Part shown: positions 1-6,133 of the stretch, one piece after another
Position numbering within the stretch: position 1 is the stretch's first letter
Layout of the letters: each line of letters begins with the position of its first letter
DNA from: Clostridiaceae bacterium
GTDB lineage: Bacteria; Bacillota; Clostridia; Oscillospirales; Acutalibacteraceae
Reading direction: 5' to 3'
DNA: 10,805 bases
Assembly: GCA_904501895.1 (NCBI GenBank)
Contig: CAJGCX010000057.1
Span: 1 to 10,805, forward strand
Translations under genes and position numbers: made by a program
Notes under the pieces: model-generated
Databases searched by the model: none
What the model was told of the DNA's origin: nothing
The model's input: only the letters and a program-made list of their open reading frames with translations

Positions 1-141
1 AACCGGCAGGTGAGACTTAGCTGTCACGAAGTGACTGAGGGGTAGTCAGATTACATATTAACTATCTCTCCCTCCGTCAAAATCAAAGATTTTGCCACCT
101 CCCTCGTCAGAGGGAGGCGTAAACACGCCATTCAAAGAGAG
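1..141. repeat. Multi-hairpin dispersed repeat, left terminal copy
   Basis: This stretch is identical, base for base, to 10665-10805. It contains no gene and is a chain of short perfect hairpins: GTCAC-GAA-GTGAC (23-35), CAAAATC-AAA-GATTTTG (78-94), CCTCCCTC-GTCA-GAGGGAGG (98-117) and GGCGT-AAAC-ACGCC (116-129). The tri- or tetranucleotide loops and the GAGGGAG/CTCCCTC boxes between hairpins look like a modular non-coding repeat of the kind scattered through genomes of gut Clostridia. That last statement is recalled rather than tested. The left boundary of the element is not visible here because the window starts inside it. The right edge is somewhere near 130-141. Confidence 0.9.
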
Positions 142-163
142 CGACAAATTATAATTTTAAATG

Positions 164-189
164 AAAAAAGGTGGAGGGTTAACTCCACC
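164..189 (-). terminator. Intrinsic terminator of the secreted-protein gene
   Basis: Read on the minus strand this is GGTGGAG, a six-base loop, CTCCACC, then six T residues (plus-strand A run 164-169). The 7-bp stem is perfect and the site starts 22 bases after the stop codon of the preceding gene, as expected for a rho-independent terminator. Confidence 0.9.
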
Positions 190-211
190 AATCAATTATA
201 ATTGCATTAAA

Positions 212-1204
212 TCAGTTAGTATAAATTACATTAGTACCAAAGAGTTTACGGAAGAAGCCACCGATTCTGTCAAAAAAGCCTGCCTTTGATTCCATTTCGA
301 TGCTTGCTCTTGAAACAACTTGTCCGTCCGCATCATATATTGATACTGTAAATGTAGTAGTACCTTTTTTCTTTGAGATGATTGTAATATCGTTTCCTGA
401 TATATCAATATCGAAGCACTTATCATCACTTGCGCTCCACGAGAGTGTTTTTCCTGTCATATTCCCCTGAACAATTGCATGAAGAATAATGCCATCCTCA
501 CTACGGATTGTTGTTGCTGAAGGCTCCTGAATATAAACAGTTGTAATTTCTGCAGGTGCTCCTGCGCCACAATCAACACAAGCACCTCCTACATATGTAT
601 GCCCCTTTGCCGGAGTTACTTCCTCAACAAATTTACCACATGGACAATTATATGTTTTAAAGCCAGTTTCAAGGCATGTTGGTGCTACAATGACATTTTC
701 ATTTTCAGCCTGATGAATTACAACAGGGTTCGAAAGAATGTTTGCATCCATTGTGACATTTACCTGCTTGCCACTCGCATCAATAACATGAGCCTCATTC
801 ACAACAACATACATATCTCTGCAATTATCAAGAACTCTGAATTTAGCAGTAAAGAATGTTACAGCCTCGTTACCGATATAATCTGAAGCTACTCCTACAT
901 ATCTAATGGCATGATTTGACAAGGTTGGATTAAGTGCTTCTAATTCAAACACATTGTGTGCCACTGCTTCGATAAATTCAAAATCTGATTCATCATAAAT
1001 CAAATCGAAATTAAGACTACAAAGTTTTGAATTTGCAGGTGCTGTTACTGAAACTGTAATCACATCACCAATATGTGCTGCAGCTCTGTTTGGTTCTATC
1101 TTGATTTCAGGCACAACAACTGCTGCGCTGACATTCAACGCAAAAACAGAAAGAGTCAATACAAGAGCAAGAATTACTGATATAAACTTACTTATTTTTT
1201 TCAT
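212..1204 (-). CDS. Secreted cohesin-like / Ig-like domain protein
   Basis: A 330-residue exported protein of unknown specific role. Residues 1-28 are a classical signal peptide (KK, hydrophobic stretch, V-S-A before a likely cut after A27). Residues about 30-155 resemble a cohesin-type beta-sandwich: the segment starts with a P-E-I-K-I-x-P strand and G-D-x-I-T-V-S-V, then L-x-F-D-L-I-Y-D and a conserved-looking FFTAKFRV strand. Residues 177-212 hold five cysteines (C177, C187, C189, C209, C212) and H202 in a T-C-x-E-T-G-F ... C-x-x-C-G pattern frequent in clostridial surface proteins. Residues about 219-305 look like a bacterial Ig-like (BIG2-type) domain. The tail, about 309-323, is an amphipathic Phe/Arg/Lys helix that could touch the membrane or wall. 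No dockerin, LPXTG or SLH motif is seen. The ATG at 1204 has AAAGGGGAG upstream (1212-1220). The domain names are inferred from sequence pattern only. Confidence 0.85.
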   Translation of the reverse strand: MKKISKFISVILALVLTLSVFALNVSAAVVVPEIKIEPNRAAAHIGDVITVSVTAPANSKLCSLNFDLIYDESDFEFIEAVAHNVFELEALNPTLSNHAIRYVGVASDYIGNEAVTFFTAKFRVLDNCRDMYVVVNEAHVIDASGKQVNVTMDANILSNPVVIHQAENENVIVAPTCLETGFKTYNCPCGKFVEEVTPAKGHTYVGGACVDCGAGAPAEITTVYIQEPSATTIRSEDGIILHAIVQGNMTGKTLSWSASDDKCFDIDISGNDITIISKKKGTTTFTVSIYDADGQVVSRASIEMESKAGFFDRIGGFFRKLFGTNVIYTN

Positions 1205-1234
1205 AATTTTTCTCCCCTTTGAAATATGAACTTT

Positions 1235-1263
1235 ATTTTATCATAATATTTTAGTTAATTCAA
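1235..1263 (-). promoter_or_regulatory. Sigma-A promoter of the secreted-protein gene
   Basis: The minus strand carries TTGAAT (1258-1263), a 17-base spacer and TAAAAT (1235-1240), about 30 bases before the start codon. The fit to TTGACA/TATAAT is good but not perfect. No terminator is visible between this promoter and the end of the upstream hemolysin III gene at 1270, so read-through from the metal operon is also possible. Confidence 0.65.
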
Positions 1264-1269
1264 GGCTAT

Positions 1270-1938
1270 TCAATTAAAAACATAAATGTATAAATTAATA
1301 AAATGTATAGCTGCACCAACTATCACCAAAACATGAAACACAGCGTGAAAATACCGCTTTTTAGCACCGATTGTAAAGGGAACAAGACTTGATGCATACG
1401 CTATATTTCCAAGATAAACGAGTCGTTTTCCTTCAATGCTTACCTGGTCACCTATTACAAATATGGAAGAAAATGCACAAAGGGCAATTACAATATATAA
1501 TATCATTCTGATTGACTTTGTTTTAGTGAATGATGTCAATGTAAGGGTAATTGATATTATAGTTGCAACAAGGCAAATTATGAATAAAAGCCAACCTAAT
1601 GTATGATTAATTTCAGCAACCGATAACAGCATATATGGTGTGATTGTACCCATAATCATTAAATTTATTGCAGTGTAATCAATTAATCGCATCACCTTTT
1701 TTGCTTTTGTTTTCGGTAATCCGTGATAAATTGATGAACACGTAAATACTATCAGCATTGAAAGACAATACACAAGACCGATTATGAGGTAATCTATCCT
1801 TTCAAGTGATAATGAACGGATTGTACACATAACAGTTGCAATAAGAGTAAGAATTGCACCGATAATATGTGTTACTGAATTGAGTATTTCCTCTTTCTTT
1901 GTGTAATTCACAAATTCTATTGAATCTATCTCTTTCAT
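1270..1938 (-). CDS. Hemolysin III family (PAQR-like) membrane protein
   Basis: A 222-residue integral membrane protein with about seven hydrophobic segments, matching the hemolysin III/YqfA branch of the PAQR superfamily. Family landmarks are visible: E17-x-x-N20-x-x-x-H24-x-x-G near the N-terminus, S68-S69-x-x-H72, D87 at the start of the third segment, and H198-x-x-x-H202 in the last region. In eukaryotic PAQR receptors the equivalent Ser/Asp and three His residues surround a zinc ion, so metal binding is likely. The biochemical role of bacterial members is not settled and the name hemolysin may mislead. The frame stays open upstream to 2061, but the ATG at 1938 is preferred: TTAAAGG (1946-1952) overlaps the stop codon of the transporter gene and lies 7 bases before it. 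The longer version would translate the transporter's His-codon run in another frame. The gap to the upstream gene is 10 bases, so it is the last gene of the metal operon. Confidence 0.9.
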   Translation of the reverse strand: MKEIDSIEFVNYTKKEEILNSVTHIIGAILTLIATVMCTIRSLSLERIDYLIIGLVYCLSMLIVFTCSSIYHGLPKTKAKKVMRLIDYTAINLMIMGTITPYMLLSVAEINHTLGWLLFIICLVATIISITLTLTSFTKTKSIRMILYIVIALCAFSSIFVIGDQVSIEGKRLVYLGNIAYASSLVPFTIGAKKRYFHAVFHVLVIVGAAIHFINLYIYVFN

Positions 1939-1948
1939 AGGCATTCCT

Positions 1949-2851
1949 TTAATGGTGATGATGGTGATGATGGTGGTGATGACCTGAATCGTATTCAAAA
2001 TGGACGTGACAGCTTTCCTCGTGGCAATGCTCATTTTCCTCTTCAAGTTCAAGTGTAGCATGACCTATTCCGTGTTCACGAAGCTCGTTTCTGATACTAT
2101 CTTTTATTTTATGAGCATCGCCATTTGCTACAACGTGCATTGTGGCATAATTGTGTTGACCGTCCATACTCCAGATATGAATGTGATGAACATCCTTAAC
2201 GCCGTCAATTTCAGTTAAATGCTCTTTTATTTCCTCAATGCTTATATTCTGTGGAATTTTTGCAAGGAACAAATCGAGGACTTCCTTTAAGTTCTTAACT
2301 GCATTGATAAAGATAAAAACTGCAACACCCATTGACATAATCGGGTCGATAATCCTTATATCAGTAAATCGCATTATAATTGCACCAACGAGAACTACAA
2401 GCCATCCGAAAACATCCTCAAGCATATGGAGATTAACTGCTTTCTGATTAAGTGAATCTCCGTCCTTTGTAAAATACGCTGCAAGGAAATTTACCAATGC
2501 ACCAATGACAGCAAAAATAATCATTCCGTTATAATTGATTTCTACAGGATTGAAAATTCGGATAATTGCATTGTAAATGACAGCACAAGACCCAAAAAGG
2601 AGAATAAGCGTTGTAATTACGCTACCCATTACAGAAAATCGTGCATAGCCATAGGTATATGTTTCATCAGGCTGTTTTTTACTTTTCTTTTCAAGGAAAT
2701 ATGAAAATCCGATACTTGCAGCATCACCAATATCGTGAACTGCATCGGAAAGAATTGCAACACTGCCTGTGATTATACCACCTATAAGCTCAAAAATCGA
2801 GAATGATAAATTTAATATAAATGCAATTAAAATATTCTTTTCTGTTTTCAT
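1949..2851 (-). CDS. Zinc-type cation diffusion facilitator with His10 tail
   Basis: A 300-residue CDF-family divalent-cation/proton antiporter that exports metal from the cytoplasm. The first about 210 residues hold six membrane segments. The transport site is visible as H39-x-x-x-D43 in segment 2 and H142-x-x-x-D146 in segment 5; the HxxxD/HxxxD arrangement is typical of Zn/Cd exporters rather than Mn or Fe ones. The conserved Y-G-Y-x-R loop is at 67-71, followed by S where many relatives have E. A cytoplasmic ferredoxin-like domain follows from about residue 210, with H-H-I-H-I-W and two further Cys/His motifs (C-H-E-E-S-C-H). The protein ends in ten consecutive histidines. The start is ATG 2851, with AAGGAG (2862-2867) 10 bases upstream; the frame continues to 2926, but that extension overlaps the repressor gene and adds no CDF sequence. 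It follows the repressor with a 4-base gap, so it is very probably regulated by it. Confidence 0.95.
   Translation of the reverse strand: MKTEKNILIAFILNLSFSIFELIGGIITGSVAILSDAVHDIGDAASIGFSYFLEKKSKKQPDETYTYGYARFSVMGSVITTLILLFGSCAVIYNAIIRIFNPVEINYNGMIIFAVIGALVNFLAAYFTKDGDSLNQKAVNLHMLEDVFGWLVVLVGAIIMRFTDIRIIDPIMSMGVAVFIFINAVKNLKEVLDLFLAKIPQNISIEEIKEHLTEIDGVKDVHHIHIWSMDGQHNYATMHVVANGDAHKIKDSIRNELREHGIGHATLELEEENEHCHEESCHVHFEYDSGHHHHHHHHHH
1952..1981 (-). repeat. CAT/CAC histidine-codon run (His10)
   Basis: Ten consecutive His codons, a mixture of CAT and CAC, end directly at the TAA stop of the CDF gene. It is a natural polyhistidine tail on the cytoplasmic side of the transporter. The near-repeated trinucleotides make it a plausible slippage site. 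A role in metal binding is inferred from composition. Confidence 0.95.
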
Positions 2852-2855
2852 ATCA

Positions 2856-3224
2856 TCAGTGCTCCTTTTTATGATTAATATGCTTAAGACCAACCTCAAA
2901 AATTTCCTGAATATGCTCATCATCAAGGGAATAGTAAACCGCTTTACCCTCTTTACGGCATTTTACAAGTCCTACATCCTTCATTTTACTTAACTGATGA
3001 GAAATTGAGGATTTTGTCATTGAAAGAACATTTGCTAAATCGCAGACACACATTTCATTATGCAAAAGTGCAAACAAAAGCTTACATCTTGTAGTATCAC
3101 CCATAATCTTAAAAAAGTCGGCAAGACTTTCGAGGATTTCATTTTCAGGCATTTTTGAAAGAGTGTCGTTGACCATTTCTTCGTGAATCATATTACAATC
3201 ACAGATAAATTCGTTTTTTGACAT
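2856..3224 (-). CDS. ArsR/SmtB metal-sensing repressor, CadC/CzrA-like
   Basis: A 122-residue winged-helix repressor that should release DNA when it binds metal. The winged-helix fold covers about residues 30-105, with the recognition helix near T70-S-S-I-S-H. Two metal sites known in the family can both be traced. The alpha-3N/CadC-type site has C8 and C10 near the N-terminus and C59-V-C61-D in the E-M-C-V-C-D motif. The alpha-5 site has D102, H104, H115 and H118, with the same spacing (DxH, +11, +14) as the zinc sensor CzrA. The length equals that of plasmid CadC. The start ATG 3224 is chosen because AAAGG (3234-3238) fits it best and it gives a family-length protein; in-frame ATGs at 3233 and 3257 are less likely, the latter falling inside an operator. 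It is the first gene of an operon with the CDF exporter (4-base gap) and hemolysin III. The inducer is probably Zn, Cd or Pb; which one cannot be read from sequence. Confidence 0.95.
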   Translation of the reverse strand: MSKNEFICDCNMIHEEMVNDTLSKMPENEILESLADFFKIMGDTTRCKLLFALLHNEMCVCDLANVLSMTKSSISHQLSKMKDVGLVKCRKEGKAVYYSLDDEHIQEIFEVGLKHINHKKEH

Positions 3225-3238
3225 TATGACCATCCTTT

Positions 3239-3260
3239 CAGTTGAATATTTGTTCAACTG
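3239..3260. promoter_or_regulatory. Downstream ArsR operator-like inverted repeat
   Basis: A perfect 8-bp inverted repeat, CAGTTGAA and TTCAACTG, separated by six bases. It covers the expected transcription start and ends one base before the AAAGG ribosome binding site of the repressor gene. Its core TTGAA-N6-TTCAA is the kind of AT-rich dyad bound by ArsR/SmtB proteins, and a similar site lies in the promoter spacer. Confidence 0.8.
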
Positions 3261-3262
3261 TT

Positions 3263-3292
3263 ATTATAGTTGAATAAACACTCAATTGTCAA
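3263..3292 (-). promoter_or_regulatory. Consensus promoter of the metal operon
   Basis: The minus strand has TTGACA (3287-3292), an 18-base spacer and TATAAT (3263-3268): both hexamers are perfect sigma-A consensus. Such a strong promoter fits a gene set held silent by a repressor. The predicted start site, about 3256, lies inside the downstream operator. Confidence 0.9.
3270..3285. promoter_or_regulatory. Second operator-like site inside the promoter spacer
   Basis: TTGAATAAACACTCAA shares the TTGAAT...TCAA frame and 16-base length of the core of the downstream site (TTGAATATTTGTTCAA, 3242-3257). It sits between the -35 and -10 boxes. The centres of the two sites are 28 bases apart. It is less symmetric than the downstream site, so it may be the weaker one. 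Confidence 0.6.
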
Positions 3293-3301
3293 GAGAATTA
3301 T

Positions 3302-3333
3302 AAAAATATCGCCTTGGTTTTACCCAAAGCGAT
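3302..3333 (-). terminator. Terminator of the glycosidase operon
   Basis: On the minus strand ATCGCTTTGG, loop GTAAAA and CCAAGGCGAT form a 10-bp stem (one T-G pair), followed by A and five T residues (plus 3302-3306). It begins 6 bases after the fucosidase stop codon. A T run also follows on the plus strand (3333-3337), so the hairpin could work in both directions. It insulates the metal operon from the glycosidase operon. Confidence 0.9.
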
Positions 3334-3338
3334 TTTTC

Positions 3339-5690
3339 TTATACTGTAATTGTATATGTTTTTCCTTTTTCGGCGTCAAAATCAAGGAAACCGTTTTCGG
3401 AATGCTTTCCGTCAACTGAGAAATTACATTTTGCGTAATAAAGCTTACATTTTCCACCTACATTTGAAGTGATTTTTGCAGATTTGAGGGTGTTATTTTC
3501 CCACTCAATTGAAAGTGTGAAGTTTCCTCTTGCAACAATTCCGTCAATGCTACCCTTATCCCATTCAGTCGGAAGTGCAGGAAGCAATTCGATACATCCG
3601 TAATTACTCTGCATAAGCATTTCATTGACACCTGATGTGAAGCCGAAGTTTCCGTCAATCTGGAATGGTGGATGATAGTCAAAGAAGTTAGGATAAATAC
3701 CGTTTTTAAACAAATCACCGATGATTTTAAGGACTCTGTCACCGTCACCAACTCTTGCCCAGGTGTTGATTTTCTGTCCCATTGACCAACCTGTACTCTT
3801 ATCTGTACGGTGATTCATTGAAACGATTGCAGCATCAATAAGCTCAGGATTTTTGAACTTATCCATTACATTACAAGGGAAAAGACCCAAAAGATGTGAC
3901 ATATGACGGTGGTGGTGCTGACCGAATTCGCCAAGCTTCTTTTCGTGGTACCACTCTTTAATTTGTCCGTCCTCACCTATTTCATAAACCTTTAATTTAC
4001 TCTGAATATCCTGCCACTTTTCAATTAAGTCATTATCAACACCTAATTCAGTAGCACTTCGGATTGAGTCATCATATAACTGCCACAAAAGAGCCTGCTC
4101 ATAAGTGTTACCCATTGTTCGAGGACCGTGCTCAGGAGAATAGCAAGGATATGTCACAAGTCTGCCATTATCTTCAATTAGAAGTTTTGAGAAATATTCA
4201 GCACATTCCTTAAGCATAGGATAAACCTCATCCTGAAGGACTTTTTTGTCAAGTGTATATTCATAATGTTCAAAGCAGTTGTGCAAAATCCAAGGCATTG
4301 CAGCCGGTGACCATCCCCAGTCAAAGCTCCAGCCGGGACAAGTCCAACCAAACGGTGTACATTGTGTATGGAAAAGGAATCCGTTTTGCTCTCCATCCTT
4401 ACTTTCAATACCTGTATAATATTTTGCAGTAACTCTGCCAGGCTCAACCATTGATTTGATATATCTTATTAATGGCTTTGAGCATTCAGCAAGATTTCCG
4501 TTAAATGCAGGCCAATAGTTCATCTGAAGATTAACATTTGTATGGAAGTCACTGCTCCATTTAGGGTCATTTGAAACATTCCAGATACCCTGAAGATTTG
4601 ATGGAAGAATGTCTGTTTCACGGGAAGAGGAAACTGTCATATATCTTCCGTACTGATAAAGCAATTCTGCTGCATTCTTTCTGTATGAAGCATTACCTGA
4701 ATAGTTATACAAAAGAGTATCTGCTGACACATTTTCAGCACCGTTAAGGTCAATTACAACTCTGCCCATAAGGTCATTAAAGTCCTTTTTATGTGCAGAC
4801 AAAAGATTGTCAAAGCCCTTTTCAGTTGCAGAATTTACTGCATCGCTTACTCTTTCAAAAAGCGCTTCTGCACTCTCACCTGTTCTGTAAACAGGGTAAC
4901 TATCCATATAGTCAGTATCTGCTGACCAGATGATTGTAAGATATGTAGCACCTGTAAGCTTAATACATTTTTCAGAAGCAGTTACAGTACCGTCTGTCAG
5001 AATGTTAGCAACGAGACAGAATTTAAGGCTGTTATCCTCCAACTGACCCTTATGAATGATTTTATTGCTCTCATACTGCACCTTTCCGTGTGCTGAAGAA
5101 AGGCTGATTTCTGTGGTTAATGGCTCACCTGTTCTCTTAAAACGGATTACGCCACATTTATCAGGATAAGAAACAAATGCTATTCTGTCATCGTGGAGTT
5201 TCTTTGAAAATCCCATTTTTGCATCATAAGAAGTGGTGCATACACCTGTACTCATATCAAGTTCACGATGATAGTTATATTCGTTACGGATTGATGGGAA
5301 ATTAAAATCAAGAGTACCCCAACAACGATATCCACCGTAACCATCATAAATACCCACTAATTTTTCACAAAGATTATGAGCTTTTTCATTTTCACCATTT
5401 TTAAATGCAGTATAAATTTCCTTGTAATAATCAACAGGTAATTTACCATCTTTATCAGGTGTTGTAATGTTACCACCACAATAATCAGGTCTTTTTGGTG
5501 AAGGACCACCTGCCCAAAGAGTTTTGAGATTCAAAACAATTTTATCAGACTTGATATTTCCGATTACACCCATACCAAGACTACCATTACCTATTGGTAA
5601 TGATGTTTGTTCCCAAAGATTTTCAAAGCCACGGAAATATGCTTTTTTAAGTTTCATTTTTGATGGTGGTTTATTGTAAAAAAGTTTCAT
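3339..5690 (-). CDS. GH95 alpha-L-fucosidase, cytoplasmic
   Basis: A 783-residue glycoside hydrolase of family GH95, which removes alpha-1,2-linked L-fucose from galactose with inversion. The N-terminal beta-sandwich opens with the family signature L-P-I-G-N-G-S-L-G-M-G-V-I-G (31-44) and L-x-x-K-T-L-W-A-G-G-P. The (alpha/alpha)6 barrel follows from about 320. Catalytic residues by analogy with bifidobacterial AfcA are N385 and N387 in H-T-N-V-N-L-Q-M-N-Y-W, E520 in Y-S-P-E-H and D679 in F-Q-I-D-G-N-F-G. The fucose-binding region H-R-H-M-S-H-L-L-G-L-F-P (594-605) is intact. H383, two residues before N385, is His as in fucosidases; from memory, it differs in GH95 alpha-L-galactosidases. There is no signal peptide, so the substrate must be imported. 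AGGAG (5696-5700) overlaps the stop of the acetyltransferase gene and is 5 bases from the ATG. It is the last gene of the operon with beta-galactosidase. Confidence 0.95.
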   Translation of the reverse strand: MKLFYNKPPSKMKLKKAYFRGFENLWEQTSLPIGNGSLGMGVIGNIKSDKIVLNLKTLWAGGPSPKRPDYCGGNITTPDKDGKLPVDYYKEIYTAFKNGENEKAHNLCEKLVGIYDGYGGYRCWGTLDFNFPSIRNEYNYHRELDMSTGVCTTSYDAKMGFSKKLHDDRIAFVSYPDKCGVIRFKRTGEPLTTEISLSSAHGKVQYESNKIIHKGQLEDNSLKFCLVANILTDGTVTASEKCIKLTGATYLTIIWSADTDYMDSYPVYRTGESAEALFERVSDAVNSATEKGFDNLLSAHKKDFNDLMGRVVIDLNGAENVSADTLLYNYSGNASYRKNAAELLYQYGRYMTVSSSRETDILPSNLQGIWNVSNDPKWSSDFHTNVNLQMNYWPAFNGNLAECSKPLIRYIKSMVEPGRVTAKYYTGIESKDGEQNGFLFHTQCTPFGWTCPGWSFDWGWSPAAMPWILHNCFEHYEYTLDKKVLQDEVYPMLKECAEYFSKLLIEDNGRLVTYPCYSPEHGPRTMGNTYEQALLWQLYDDSIRSATELGVDNDLIEKWQDIQSKLKVYEIGEDGQIKEWYHEKKLGEFGQHHHRHMSHLLGLFPCNVMDKFKNPELIDAAIVSMNHRTDKSTGWSMGQKINTWARVGDGDRVLKIIGDLFKNGIYPNFFDYHPPFQIDGNFGFTSGVNEMLMQSNYGCIELLPALPTEWDKGSIDGIVARGNFTLSIEWENNTLKSAKITSNVGGKCKLYYAKCNFSVDGKHSENGFLDFDAEKGKTYTITV

Positions 5691-5699
5691 AACTACTCC

Positions 5700-6131
5700 T
5701 TAAAAATTCAAAATCATATCGTAATGAGGAATGTTTTCTTCCAAATATTCAGGTGTTCCCACAAGCTTAAAGCCACATTTTTCATAGAAGCCTACAGCGT
5801 GAGTCTGAGCACCCACATAGACAGTTTTTGCACCGTCTTCCTTTGATTTTCTTAAAAGCTCAAGAACGATTTTTTCACCGAGATGAAGTCCTCGTTTATC
5901 CTTTTTAACTGCAATTCTACCGATTTTAACAGTGTCCTCACCGTAAGGAATTACTCTTCCTGTGGCTACTGCTTCGCCGTCAAGGAAAATCACAAGATGA
6001 GGCACCTGCAAATCATAATCGTCAAATTCGTTTTCGAGAGGTACTCCCTGCTCCTTTACGAATATATCAATTCTTAAATTTCTGAAGGAGTCGTCAATAA
6101 CTCCTGCATCAAACCATTTATATTCCAACAT
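5700..6131 (-). CDS. GNAT family N-acetyltransferase
   Basis: A 143-residue single-domain acyltransferase of the GNAT fold, closest in pattern to the small YjcF-like group. Visible features: R20-x-x-I-F-V-x-E-Q-G-V-P at the N-terminus, strand 4 plus the acetyl-CoA loop I70-G-R-I-A-V-K-x-x-x-R80-G-L-H-L-G85, and the late A-Q-x-x-A-V-x-F-Y-x-x-C-G-F motif (108-121) that closes the cofactor site. The usual R-x-x-G-x-G/A pyrophosphate loop has H83 in place of the first Gly. The substrate is unknown. The gene is squeezed between the beta-galactosidase (2-base gap) and the fucosidase (9-base gap), so it is co-transcribed with them. That position could mean acetylation of a sugar, such as released galactose or an aminosugar, in the manner of galactoside acetyltransferase but with a different fold. 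It could equally be an unrelated passenger. Its ribosome site, AAGGGTGA, overlaps the end of the upstream gene. Confidence 0.9.
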   Translation of the reverse strand: MLEYKWFDAGVIDDSFRNLRIDIFVKEQGVPLENEFDDYDLQVPHLVIFLDGEAVATGRVIPYGEDTVKIGRIAVKKDKRGLHLGEKIVLELLRKSKEDGAKTVYVGAQTHAVGFYEKCGFKLVGTPEYLEENIPHYDMILNF

Positions 6132-6133
6132 AA

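Noticed and set aside
212..1204. Cellulosomal scaffoldin
   Set aside because: There is only one weak cohesin-like domain, with no dockerin, carbohydrate-binding module or neighbouring dockerin enzymes; the GH2 and GH95 enzymes are cytoplasmic.
1939..2061. N-terminal extension of the hemolysin III protein by 41 residues
   Set aside because: This stretch overlaps the end of the CDF gene and includes its His-codon run read in another frame; a good ribosome site precedes ATG 1938.
2852..2926. N-terminal extension of the CDF protein by 25 residues
   Set aside because: It lies within the repressor gene's 3' end, contains no CDF-like sequence, and AAGGAG supports the start at 2851.
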